From NCBI GenBank assembly GCA_029881615.1, contig JAOUMF010000125.1, positions 1 through 6,716 on the forward strand: a stretch of DNA of 6,716 nt. The letters run 5' to 3'. The notes beneath the pieces are model-generated. The model saw only the letters and a program-made list of their open reading frames with translations. It was not told where the DNA came from and did no database searches. Origin of the DNA: Alphaproteobacteria bacterium. GTDB lineage: Bacteria > Pseudomonadota > Alphaproteobacteria > UBA8366 > JADFVY01. Of this stretch, positions 1 through 6,716 are shown piece after piece (within the stretch, counting starts at the first letter, position 1; each line of letters starts with the position of its first letter). Both the position numbers and the translations under genes were made by a program.

Positions 1-1
1 G

Positions 2-2272
2 CTTTACGATGACCCCCTCGACTCGCTCGACGAGACCGCGCCCGTGCCGGCGGCCAAGCCTGTGCCCGCCGGACCGCCGCCCTATCTGGCGAACCTGAAC
101 GAGGCGCAGCGCGAGGCGTCGGAGGCGCTGGACGGGCCGGTGCTGGTGCTGGCCGGGGCCGGGACCGGCAAGACGCGCGTGCTGACCACGCGGTTGGCGC
201 ATTTGTTGTTCACCGGGCGGGCGCGGCCCTGGCAGGTGTTGGCCGTGACCTTCACCAACAAGGCGGCGCGCGAGATGCGCGAGCGCGTGGCGCGCCTTGT
301 CGGCCCGGCATCGGAATCCTTGTGGCTGGGCACTTTCCATTCGTTGGGCGTGCGTATCCTGCGCCGTCATGCGGAACTGGTGGGGCTGAAATCCGGTTTC
401 ACCATTCTCGACACCGATGACCAGGTCCGTCTGCTGAAACAGATCATGCGGGTCCATAATGTCGACGAGAAGCGCTGGCCGGCGCGCTTGCTATGCGGCA
501 TCATCCAGTCCTGGAAGGATCGCGGGCTGAACCCCGACAAGATTTCGGCGGTCGATGCCGGCGATTTCGCCAATGGCAAGGCGGCGGAACTCTATGCCGA
601 ATACCAGGACCGGCTGCGCGTCCTGAATGCCGCCGATTTTGGCGATCTGTTGCTGCATTGCCTGAATATCCTGCAGTCGCACCCGGAAGTGCTGGAGGAT
701 TACCAGAAGCAATTCCAGTACATTCTGGTCGACGAATATCAGGATACCAACGTATCGCAATATCTGTGGCTGCGGTTGCTGGCCCAGAAGAACAAGAATA
801 TCTGCTGCGTCGGCGACGATGACCAGTCGATCTATGGCTGGCGCGGCGCCGAGGTCGGCAACATCCTGCGCTTCGAGAAGGATTTCCCAGGCGCCAAGGT
901 GATCAGGCTGGAACGCAATTACCGCTCCACCCCGCATATCCTGGCCGCCGCCTCGCACCTGATTTCCCATAACGAGGGGCGACTGGGCAAGACACTGTGG
1001 ACCGACGAGGACGAGGGCGAAAAGCTGCAGGTGCGCGGCGTCTGGGACGGCGAGACCGAGGCCCGTGAGATCGGCGAGGAGATCGAGACGCTGCAGCACC
1101 GAGGCGAATCGCTGGATGAAATGGCGATCCTGGTGCGCGCCGGACACCAGACCCGCGAGTTCGAGGACCGCATGCTGACGCTGGGTCTGCCCTACCGCGT
1201 GATCGGCGGGCCGCGCTTTTACGAACGCGAGGAAGTCCGCGACGCCATCGCCTATTTCCGGGTGATCCAGCAACCCGATGACGATCTGGCATTCGAGCGC
1301 ATCGTCAACAAACCGACGCGCGGCATTGGCCCCACGACCCTGCAGGCGCTGCATACGCTGGCCCGCGCCACGGGAGTCTCGTTGACCGGCGCCGCGCATC
1401 GCCTGATGGATACCGACGAGCTGAAGCCCGCCGCGAAGCGCCACCTCACCGCCATCCTGGACCTTTTCGCGCATTGGCGGCAGCAGGCGGAAACCCTGTC
1501 CCATACGGAACTTGCCGGCATGGTGTTGGACGAGTCCGGCTATACCGCCCTGTGGCGCGCCAGCAAGGATCCGAAGGCCCCTGGCAAGCTGGATAACCTG
1601 AAGGAACTGGTCGTCGGCATGGCCGAGCGGGAAAGCATGGCCGAGTTTCTCGAGCATGTCAGCCTGGTGATGGATAATGACGAGCGCGCCGCTGGGGCGC
1701 GGGTTTCGATCATGACCCTGCACGCCGCCAAGGGGCTGGAGTTCAATAATGTGTTCCTGCCCGGCTGGGAGGAAGGATTGTTCCCCCATCAACGCGCCCT
1801 GGACGAGACCGGGGGCGCCGGGCTGGAGGAGGAACGTCGCCTCGCCTATGTGGGGATTACCCGCGCGCGCAAGCGGGTGCGCATATCCTTCGCCGCCAAC
1901 CGTCGCATCTATAACCAGTGGCAGAGCGCCATTCCCTCGCGCTTCATCGACGAACTGCCGCCCGACCATGTGGAGGCCGCGGGCGAACCCGGCCTCTATG
2001 GCGGCAATCTCGCCCCCACGGCATCGGATGCCTTCAGTCATGGCAGCTGGGCCCCCACAAGGCGCGGCGCCCCGCCGGCCGGCCCGGTGATCAAGGGTTC
2101 CAGCGCGCGAGCCGGTGACGATGACGGTGGCGGATTTTTGCCGGGAGACCGCTGCTTCCACCTGAAATTCGGCATGGGAACGGTGAGTTCGGTCGAGGGC
2201 GACAAGCTGTCCATTCACTTTGACAAGGCCGGCGATAAAAAAGTCGTCGTCGCCTTCGTGGAGAAGCCGTGA
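2..2272 (+). CDS. uvrD: UvrD/PcrA-family superfamily 1A ATP-dependent DNA helicase, 5' end outside the window
   Basis: This is a 3'-to-5' DNA helicase of the UvrD/PcrA/Rep family, which acts in nucleotide excision repair, mismatch repair and clearing of stalled replication or transcription. Counting residues from the GTG at base 44, the helicase motifs appear in order: Q-motif glutamine Q22, Walker A AGAGTGKT (37-44), motif Ia FTNKAAREM (70-78), Walker B VDEYQDT (229-235), motif III GDDDQSIYGWRG (257-268), motif IV RLERNYRS (288-295), motif V LHAAKGLEF (559-567) and motif VI LAYVGITRARKR (600-611). A Gly/Ala/Pro-rich linker (about 640-697) leads to a C-terminal Tudor-like domain (698-742, GDRCFHLKFGMGTV), which in PcrA/UvrD contacts RNA polymerase. 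The frame stays open to the left edge with an acidic stretch (LYDDPLDSLDETAP), and the GTG at 44 has no ribosome binding site, so the true start is probably upstream. No motif is missing. The family call is certain; the choice between the names uvrD and pcrA is convention. Confidence 0.96.
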   Translation, partial: LYDDPLDSLDETAPVPAAKPVPAGPPPYLANLNEAQREASEALDGPVLVLAGAGTGKTRVLTTRLAHLLFTGRARPWQVLAVTFTNKAAREMRERVARLVGPASESLWLGTFHSLGVRILRRHAELVGLKSGFTILDTDDQVRLLKQIMRVHNVDEKRWPARLLCGIIQSWKDRGLNPDKISAVDAGDFANGKAAELYAEYQDRLRVLNAADFGDLLLHCLNILQSHPEVLEDYQKQFQYILVDEYQDTNVSQYLWLRLLAQKNKNICCVGDDDQSIYGWRGAEVGNILRFEKDFPGAKVIRLERNYRSTPHILAAASHLISHNEGRLGKTLWTDEDEGEKLQVRGVWDGETEAREIGEEIETLQHRGESLDEMAILVRAGHQTREFEDRMLTLGLPYRVIGGPRFYEREEVRDAIAYFRVIQQPDDDLAFERIVNKPTRGIGPTTLQALHTLARATGVSLTGAAHRLMDTDELKPAAKRHLTAILDLFAHWRQQAETLSHTELAGMVLDESGYTALWRASKDPKAPGKLDNLKELVVGMAERESMAEFLEHVSLVMDNDERAAGARVSIMTLHAAKGLEFNNVFLPGWEEGLFPHQRALDETGGAGLEEERRLAYVGITRARKRVRISFAANRRIYNQWQSAIPSRFIDELPPDHVEAAGEPGLYGGNLAPTASDAFSHGSWAPTRRGAPPAGPVIKGSSARAGDDDGGGFLPGDRCFHLKFGMGTVSSVEGDKLSIHFDKAGDKKVVVAFVEKP

Positions 2273-2281
2273 ACTACCGGG

Positions 2282-3631
2282 TTATTGCGGGCAGGATTTG
2301 CCGAGGAACGTGAGTTCCTCCCCTGGATAGCGGCGGGCGCGGGTTACGCGGCCGACTGTTCCGGGGCCGGCGATCGGATCCAGGACATTGTACCATTCCC
2401 AGACGATTGAATTATCGCGTGGATCTACCTCGAAGACCCGGCCCGCCTCCGTTTCGGTAATAAGGACGTTGCCATTATCCAGATATTGGTGTTCGCCTTG
2501 CACCGAGGTATAGAACGGCTCATCTTCGGTGCCCTGATACTGCCAGATTATCTTTTGGGTCAGCGGATCAATGCGTATGATGCGGGAATAGCCAAATATT
2601 TGCGGTTTCGTCAGACGGCGGGCTTCGTTGAATTGACTATCGCCGGCGCGGTTGTCGAACACGGAAATCGTTCCGTCGGGAAGCAGGTCTGGATCATGTT
2701 GCCGCATGAATGGACCCTGCAAGGCCCATTTCACTTTGTGGGTCTTGCGGTCGATCAGGACAAGCGAGTCGGTCGTTCGTAACGAGATCAGAAAATCCCC
2801 AGGTTCCGCGAATTGGGCGTGCCGCGCAAAATCCTCGCCCACGATATTCAGACTGTTCGTATGTGTGGGGTCATAGTTGATGCTTACCGGATGGTCCTGC
2901 GGGCCATTGAGGACAAGGGCCTGATAGCTGCTATCGAAGATCGATTCCAGGATCGAGAATTCTTCGATTGGTTCGCCGTCCGCTGAAATATGCACGATAT
3001 TGTCGGAATAGTAGGGGACGGTCAGTCGCGGCAAAGCACTGTGTTCACTCTTGATCAGGTTAAGGGACAATGTCCAGATTGATCCGTCGTTATCGACCGC
3101 CAGATCATGGTGGACGGCGTCTGGCACAAGCCATTTCGGGTTCGAGCAGAGATCCAGGCGAACCATGCCCAAGCGCGATAAAATGATTAGCGCGTCTCCG
3201 TTCGGGTAGAGATGCGCGCCCATAATTTCAATCAACCCCGGGGCAATATTCGTATCGATCTTGTCGTATACGGACTGCGGCACTTGCCAGCGATGGACTT
3301 TGTTGCCGTTCACGTCGAGCAGATCAAGGCCAAAATGCTTTCCGTCATACGCTTCTGCCAAGGTGTATCCGGGCTGTACGCGGTCCGGGTCAACGCGGCC
3401 CAGCGAGTGGCCACCATGTTCGATTGAATTGATGATATGCGGGTTTTGACCCAAGGCCACCAGAAGCTCCAGGTTAAATCCTTGCTGTACCTCGGTTTGG
3501 TACATCTTGAATTTTCGGAAGGATTCGTATGGTGGCAGGCGATCGGCGACGACGGTCATGCCCGTGAAAAAAATAGCCAGAATCAGCAAAGGAACGCTGA
3601 TGAAAAGTGATATTTTTTCGAAGACTGACAT
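2282..3631 (-). CDS. Arylsulfotransferase (ASST)-family beta-propeller protein with N-terminal membrane anchor or signal
   Basis: The 449-residue protein resembles the PAPS-independent arylsulfotransferase family, whose characterised members move sulfate from a phenolic sulfate ester to a phenol in the periplasm through a sulfated histidine. A hydrophobic segment at residues 7-29 follows a short N-terminus. It may be an uncleaved anchor, or a signal peptide cut after VVA (27-29). The rest would be periplasmic. Propeller-blade motifs of the form 'hydrophobic-D-x-x-t-x-x-hydrophobic-x-W' recur at about 102-117, 290-306, 348-367 and 394-413. Histidines sit in family-like contexts: HHD (174-176), THTN (256-259), RQHDPDLLPDG (310-320) and GEHQYLDNGN (379-388). 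The only cysteines are C162 and C447. The start is fixed because an in-frame TAG lies three codons upstream (3638-3640). No clear Shine-Dalgarno is visible. GC is about 50% in sampled lines, well below its neighbours. The gene is transcribed towards uvrD with 9 bases between stops. Family membership is fairly sure; substrate is unknown and true sulfotransfer activity is unproven. Confidence 0.8.
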   Translation of the reverse strand: MSVFEKISLFISVPLLILAIFFTGMTVVADRLPPYESFRKFKMYQTEVQQGFNLELLVALGQNPHIINSIEHGGHSLGRVDPDRVQPGYTLAEAYDGKHFGLDLLDVNGNKVHRWQVPQSVYDKIDTNIAPGLIEIMGAHLYPNGDALIILSRLGMVRLDLCSNPKWLVPDAVHHDLAVDNDGSIWTLSLNLIKSEHSALPRLTVPYYSDNIVHISADGEPIEEFSILESIFDSSYQALVLNGPQDHPVSINYDPTHTNSLNIVGEDFARHAQFAEPGDFLISLRTTDSLVLIDRKTHKVKWALQGPFMRQHDPDLLPDGTISVFDNRAGDSQFNEARRLTKPQIFGYSRIIRIDPLTQKIIWQYQGTEDEPFYTSVQGEHQYLDNGNVLITETEAGRVFEVDPRDNSIVWEWYNVLDPIAGPGTVGRVTRARRYPGEELTFLGKSCPQ

Positions 3632-3806
3632 GAATCGCTATCAATGTGTTTGGGCGGGGACCGCAAAATAACAGGACGGGCTTACCAACCGGTTAATCGA
3701 GGCGCAACCGCTTGCTACCGGCTTGGCCTCAGAATCGCTTGCCTTTCAGCGTCCAGTCGGGCATTGGGGCGGATTGAGTTGATCTTGTGTCGGGGGAAAT
3801 TCACTA
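3632..3806. promoter_or_regulatory. Divergent intergenic region between the ASST gene and prmA
   Basis: This 175-base gap separates two genes transcribed away from each other, so promoters for both should lie here. A TTGAGT at 3774-3779 is a possible -35 box for prmA, but the bases 17 further on do not make a good -10 box. On the other strand no convincing -35/-10 pair is visible. A perfect 8-base palindrome AACCGGTT lies at 3687-3694; it is short enough to be chance. No tRNA, terminator or small gene with a good start was seen. The promoter role is inferred from gene orientation alone. Confidence 0.4.
3792..3797 (+). promoter_or_regulatory. Ribosome binding site of prmA
   Basis: The purine run GGGGGA lies 9 bases before the ATG at 3807, a workable Shine-Dalgarno position. 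An in-frame TGA at 3780-3782 with no ATG, GTG or TTG codon between it and 3807 also fixes this start. Confidence 0.6.
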
Positions 3807-4712
3807 ATGTTCGCTGGGGTCGAATTGTCAGGCTGGGTCCTGGAACTGGAAACGTCCGTGGACGCGGCCCCCACTTTTATGAACGCGCTGGACGAATTGG
3901 CTCTCACGGTGTCCAGTTTCGAGATAGACAACGGAAAATTCTGGCAGGTTTCGGCCATGTTCGCCGAGATGCCCGATTATGATATGCTGGCCCCCGTTAT
4001 CGCGCGGGCAGCCGCATCCGCCGGCGTGAAGGTGCCGGAATTCGTGGTGAAGCCGCTGGAGGCACGCGACTGGTTGGCGGAGAACCGGGCGTCCTTTCAA
4101 CCCATTCATGCCGGGCGGTTCTTTATTCACCCGACCTTTTATGAAGGCCAACCGCCCGCCGGGTCGCGGGCCATCGCGTTGGATGCGGCCACGGCCTTCG
4201 GTTCGGGATCACACGGCACGACCAAGGGCTGCCTGCTGGCGCTGGATCGTATTGCGCGCCGCCGCCGCCCGCGCCGAATTCTCGATATGGGCTGCGGGTC
4301 GGGGATTCTGGCAATCGCCGCCGCGATGGCCTGGAAACGGCCGGTGCTGGCCGTCGATATCGATGACGAGGCGGTGCGGGTGACGGTGGAAAACGCCCGG
4401 CGTAATCGGGTCGGCAATCTGTTGTCCGCCGCCAGCGGGCCGGGGTTCGATGCCCCGGTCATGCACCGGCAGCGGAAATTCGACCTGATCGTCGCCAATA
4501 TTCTTGCCCGTCCGCTGATTTCCATGGCCCCGGCGCTGACCCGCGCGCTTTGCCCCGGCGGCGAGGTCGTGCTGTCCGGCCTGTTGACCAGTCAGGAAAA
4601 CCAGGTCATCGCCGCCTACCGAGCCCAAGGCCTGGCGCTGGTTCGGCGCGGCAGCATAAACGACTGGTCTACGCTGCTGTTACGGCGCGGGCGGACAGTT
4701 CAGGCGCCGTAA
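3807..4712 (+). CDS. prmA: Ribosomal protein L11 methyltransferase
   Basis: PrmA is a cytoplasmic SAM-dependent methyltransferase that methylates lysines and the N-terminus of ribosomal protein L11. The 301 residues match the family's usual length of about 290-300. The N-terminal third (about 1-100) would be the L11-recognition domain. Then come the PrmA signature AFGSGSHGTT (130-139), the SAM-binding glycine loop ILDMGCGSGI (158-167), the acidic VDIDDEAV (183-190) that contacts the SAM ribose, and the active-site-side motif DLIVANILA (226-234). GGEVVLSGLL (251-260) is the late strand of the Rossmann fold. AFGSG-H-TT with Ser in place of the usual Thr fits alphaproteobacterial members, from general knowledge of the family. 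The start is fixed by an upstream in-frame stop and a nearby Shine-Dalgarno. The 3' end overlaps the convergent epimerase gene by 13 bases. Nothing appears truncated or altered, and composition is GC-rich like uvrD. Confidence 0.95.
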   Translation: MFAGVELSGWVLELETSVDAAPTFMNALDELALTVSSFEIDNGKFWQVSAMFAEMPDYDMLAPVIARAAASAGVKVPEFVVKPLEARDWLAENRASFQPIHAGRFFIHPTFYEGQPPAGSRAIALDAATAFGSGSHGTTKGCLLALDRIARRRRPRRILDMGCGSGILAIAAAMAWKRPVLAVDIDDEAVRVTVENARRNRVGNLLSAASGPGFDAPVMHRQRKFDLIVANILARPLISMAPALTRALCPGGEVVLSGLLTSQENQVIAAYRAQGLALVRRGSINDWSTLLLRRGRTVQAP

Positions 4713-5701
4713 AACTCCCGGTACCACTCGACGAACCGCCCCACGCCGTCCTCGATGCTTGTCGCCGGTTTCCAGCCGGTGGCGGCTTCCAGGTCGGCGG
4801 TATTGGCCCAGGTGGCTTTTACGTCGCCGGGCTGCATCGGCAGCATGTTCTTGACCGCCTTGCGGCCCAGCGCTTCCTCCATCACCTCGATGAAGCGCAT
4901 CAGGTCGACCGGCGCGCCATTGCCGATATTGAACACCCGGTGCGGCGCAATCGGGCTGGCGGCCGGGTCGGCCCCCGCCTTTGGGTCCGGCGTGGGAATG
5001 CAGTCGGCGGTGCGCAGCACGCCCTCGACGATATCGTCGATATAGGTGAAGTCGCGCCGCATCTCGCCGCCGTTGAAAACGTCGATCGGCCGCCCTTCCA
5101 TTATCGCCCTGGCGAACAGCATCGGCGCCATGTCCGGTCGGCCCCAGGGCCCGTAGACGGTGAAGAAACGCAGGCCGGTCGCCGGGAAACCGTAAAGATG
5201 GGCATAGCAATGGGCCATCAACTCGTTGGCCCGCTTGGTCGCGGCATAGAGGCTGACCGGATGGTCCGCCGCGTCATGTTCCGAGAATGGGATTTTCTCG
5301 TTGCTGCCATAGACCGAGCTGGACGAGGCGTAGACCAGATGCTCCACCCCGGCCGCGCGGCATCCTTCCAGAATATTCAGGAAACCGGTCAGATTGCAGT
5401 CCGCATAGGCATGCGGATTTTCAATGCTGTAGCGCACGCCAGGTTGGGCCGCCAGGTGAAATACCCTGCCGGGCTTATGTTCCGCGAACAACCGTGCCGT
5501 CGCCTCGCGGTCGGCCAGATCGATGCGTGCTTCGGTGAAACCCGGCCGGTCGGCAAGGCGGCCCAGCCGCGCCTGCTTCAGCGTCAGATCGTAATAGGGC
5601 GTCAGACAATCGACGCCGACAACCCGCTCGCCGCGATCCAGCAGCCGTAGCGCGATTTCGTTGCCGATAAAGCCGGCCGTTCCGGTAACGAGTATGGTCA
5701 T
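4700..5701 (-). CDS. UDP-glucuronate 4-epimerase (NAD-dependent epimerase/dehydratase family)
   Basis: This extended short-chain dehydrogenase interconverts UDP-glucuronate and UDP-galacturonate (EC 5.1.3.6) in the cytoplasm, supplying galacturonate for capsule, lipopolysaccharide or exopolysaccharide. The 333 residues show the NAD-binding loop GTAGFIG (7-13), D31 after the second strand, the serine run SSSSVYG (126-132) and the catalytic pair Y152/K156 in YAATK. Two stretches favour glucuronate 4-epimerase over UDP-glucose 4-epimerase or dTDP-glucose dehydratase: GVRYSIENPHAY (88-99) and FTVYGPWGRPDMAP (180-193). A Pro/Ala-rich insert (about 235-253) before the VFNIGNG motif is also common in bacterial members. 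The ATG is the most upstream start possible, since an in-frame TAG lies at 5714-5716; no strong Shine-Dalgarno precedes it. It lies 57 bases downstream of the lipoprotein gene on the same strand, so it may be translated from a shared transcript. No gene symbol is given because names (lspL, cap1J, capI, wbnF and others) vary by organism. Confidence 0.9.
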   Translation of the reverse strand: MTILVTGTAGFIGNEIALRLLDRGERVVGVDCLTPYYDLTLKQARLGRLADRPGFTEARIDLADREATARLFAEHKPGRVFHLAAQPGVRYSIENPHAYADCNLTGFLNILEGCRAAGVEHLVYASSSSVYGSNEKIPFSEHDAADHPVSLYAATKRANELMAHCYAHLYGFPATGLRFFTVYGPWGRPDMAPMLFARAIMEGRPIDVFNGGEMRRDFTYIDDIVEGVLRTADCIPTPDPKAGADPAASPIAPHRVFNIGNGAPVDLMRFIEVMEEALGRKAVKNMLPMQPGDVKATWANTADLEAATGWKPATSIEDGVGRFVEWYREFYGA

Positions 5702-5758
5702 TGCCGGGTGAATCTAGCCCGTGGCGCGGGGCAGGGGAAGCGATTAAACCTGAAGACC

Positions 5759-6685
5759 TTAACGCTGTTCGATGCCCTGGGCCTGTTTTTCCAGGATCGT
5801 CGCGTCCATGTCGCGGCCGGTCGCGCGCATGACCGCCGCATAGTTGCGCAGGGTGATGGCGAGGGTGGGATGATCGTCGGGCAGATTGCGCTGCTGAATA
5901 TCCAGCGCCCGTTGCACCAGCAGTTCCGCCGCTTCGTGCTCGCCGCCCGTCAGTTTCAGCATCGCGATATTGTTCAGCGATATGGCGACATCGGGATGGT
6001 CGGGGCCAAGGGCTGCCTCGCGAATGCGCAGTGCCTGCATATATTCCGATTCCGCCTTGTCGCGCCGACCGGTGGCGTTGTGAAGGGCGGCCAGATTGTT
6101 CAGGCTGGTCGCCAGCAACGGGTCGGCGGGTTTCAGCGCCGCCTGGCGGATAATGACGACACGTTCCGCCGCTTCCAGCGCTTCCGCCAGGCGGTCTTGT
6201 TCCTCATACAGTACCGCCAGATTGTTCAGCGTCATCGCAACATCGGGATGACCGCGGCCCAGTTTCTTTTCGCGAATGACCAGGGATCGCATCAGGGCGG
6301 TCTCGGCTTCGCTATATCGGCCCAGCAGCCGGTAAATGTCGCCCAGGCTGTTCAGGGTCGAGGCGGTAATAGCGCTGTCCGCGCCGTACAGATTTTCGCG
6401 GATCGCCAGGGCGCGGCGGTACAGCGCTTCGCTGCCGCCATAACGGCCCAGGGCAGTGTAGGCCGTGGCCAGATTGTTCAGGCTGGTCGCCAGCCGCTCA
6501 TCCACCTTGCCGCTGCGCTCGGCTTCCTCAAGCGCAGCGACGAAGGCGGATTCCGCTTCCTCATATTGTCCGACGCTGTATGCCGACAGTCCGTCCTGGC
6601 TGTATTCCTCCCACAGGGTGCTGCGTTCGGCACAGCCCGCAATCAGCGTGGTTGCGAGCAACAGGACGGTTGAGAATTTTGTCAC
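5759..6685 (-). CDS. Tetratricopeptide-repeat lipoprotein, kinesin-light-chain type
   Basis: The 308-residue protein starts with a lipoprotein signal peptide: a hydrophobic core and a lipobox IAGC with the lipidated cysteine at C18. Ala follows the cysteine, so outer-membrane sorting is expected. A first helical pair (about 29-57, with AYSVGQYEEAESAF) precedes five complete 42-residue repeats at 66-107, 108-149, 150-191, 192-233 and 234-275, then a partial sixth at 276-308. Each repeat begins like ATSLNNLA and carries a G-R/E-x-x-x-A helix turn and an ALxIRE-like second helix, the pattern of kinesin-light-chain TPRs (TPR_10/TPR_12). Such arrays bind peptides or partner proteins; no catalytic domain is present, so a scaffold or assembly role is an inference and the partner is unknown. 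The start is a GTG preceded by AGGA eight bases away. The frame is open for the remaining 31 bases to the window edge, but no other start codon is seen there and the signal peptide fits this one. Confidence 0.87.
   Translation of the reverse strand: MTKFSTVLLLATTLIAGCAERSTLWEEYSQDGLSAYSVGQYEEAESAFVAALEEAERSGKVDERLATSLNNLATAYTALGRYGGSEALYRRALAIRENLYGADSAITASTLNSLGDIYRLLGRYSEAETALMRSLVIREKKLGRGHPDVAMTLNNLAVLYEEQDRLAEALEAAERVVIIRQAALKPADPLLATSLNNLAALHNATGRRDKAESEYMQALRIREAALGPDHPDVAISLNNIAMLKLTGGEHEAAELLVQRALDIQQRNLPDDHPTLAITLRNYAAVMRATGRDMDATILEKQAQGIEQR
5762..6490 (-). repeat. 126-base in-frame tandem repeat array encoding 42-residue TPR units
   Basis: Five complete units and one partial unit follow each other without insertion or deletion: 6490-6365, 6364-6239, 6238-6113, 6112-5987, 5986-5861 and 5860-5762. 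Most copies have diverged, but the segment around the unit boundary (LNNLA-coding) stays alike. A 28-base stretch at 6089-6116 is identical to 6467-6494, exactly three periods (378 bases) away, and shorter matches lie in phase at about 6218, 6344 and 5966. Confidence 0.8.
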
Positions 6686-6693
6686 TGGTTGTG

Positions 6694-6697
6694 TCCT
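6694..6697 (-). promoter_or_regulatory. Ribosome binding site of the TPR lipoprotein gene
   Basis: AGGA on the minus strand lies 8 bases before the GTG at 6685-6683. This spacing is normal for a Shine-Dalgarno and supports GTG as the start. Confidence 0.6.
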
Positions 6698-6716
6698 ACA
6701 GTTTGGTTCGGATTTC

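Noticed and set aside
491..2218. 575-codon open frame antisense to uvrD
   Set aside because: It is in exact codon register with uvrD, so it stays open only because uvrD lacks TTA, CTA and TCA codons over that stretch, as expected in a GC-rich gene. Its translation shows no domain I recognise, while the sense frame carries all helicase motifs.
2287..2305. Short GGCA...TGCC inverted repeat near the uvrD/ASST junction
   Set aside because: It is only about 4-5 base pairs, lies inside the ASST coding end and has no T-run.
3687..3694. AACCGGTT as a possible operator
   Set aside because: It was kept only as a note: an 8-base palindrome is too short to call as a binding site without a second copy or conservation.
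3644..3982. 112-codon + strand frame starting in the intergenic region and running into prmA
   Set aside because: It overlaps the well-supported N-terminus of prmA in another frame, has no ribosome binding site that I can see, and its basic Arg/Gly-rich translation is typical of a chance frame.
4550..5650. 366-codon open frame on the + strand antisense to the epimerase
   Set aside because: It has the same codon-register explanation, and it also runs into the end of prmA. The minus-strand frame has complete epimerase motifs.
5717..5732. Possible hairpin (GCCC...GGGC) between the TPR and epimerase genes
   Set aside because: The stem is only 4 base pairs with an 8-base loop and no T-run follows on the minus strand, so it does not qualify as a terminator.
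5708..6673. 321-codon open frame on the + strand antisense to the TPR lipoprotein
   Set aside because: It is codon-aligned with the TPR gene. Its apparent internal repeats are merely the reverse complement of the TPR repeats.

Overview
The window looks like chromosomal DNA from a GC-rich alphaproteobacterium, possibly of a Rhodospirillales-like lineage. This is inferred from the style of the UvrD and PrmA sequences and from base composition; no rRNA or tRNA is present to confirm it. Five protein genes fill almost all of it. I see no RNA gene, CRISPR array, insertion sequence, integrase or phage gene.

Layout, left to right: (1) a UvrD/PcrA-type DNA helicase on the + strand whose true start lies left of the window; (2) an arylsulfotransferase-family (ASST) beta-propeller protein with an N-terminal membrane segment, on the - strand, ending 9 bases from the helicase stop; (3) a 175-base divergent intergenic region, then prmA, the ribosomal protein L11 methyltransferase, on the + strand; (4) a UDP-glucuronate 4-epimerase on the - strand, whose 3' end overlaps the 3' end of prmA by 13 bases; (5) a tetratricopeptide-repeat lipoprotein on the - strand, 57 bases upstream of the epimerase and possibly co-transcribed with it.

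uvrD and prmA are housekeeping genes (DNA repair and ribosome modification). The epimerase makes UDP-galacturonate for surface polysaccharides, and the ASST and the lipoprotein also belong to the cell envelope, so the right part of the window may border a surface-glycan locus. The ASST gene stands apart in composition: lines sampled by eye are about 50% GC against about 65-70% in neighbouring genes, and it uses codons (TTA, CTA, TCA) that are rare in the flanking genes. It sits in reverse orientation between uvrD and prmA, so it is the best candidate for a later insertion.

I did not find a convincing new multi-gene system. The points most worth checking are the origin and activity of the ASST gene and the very regular 42-residue repeat architecture of the lipoprotein.
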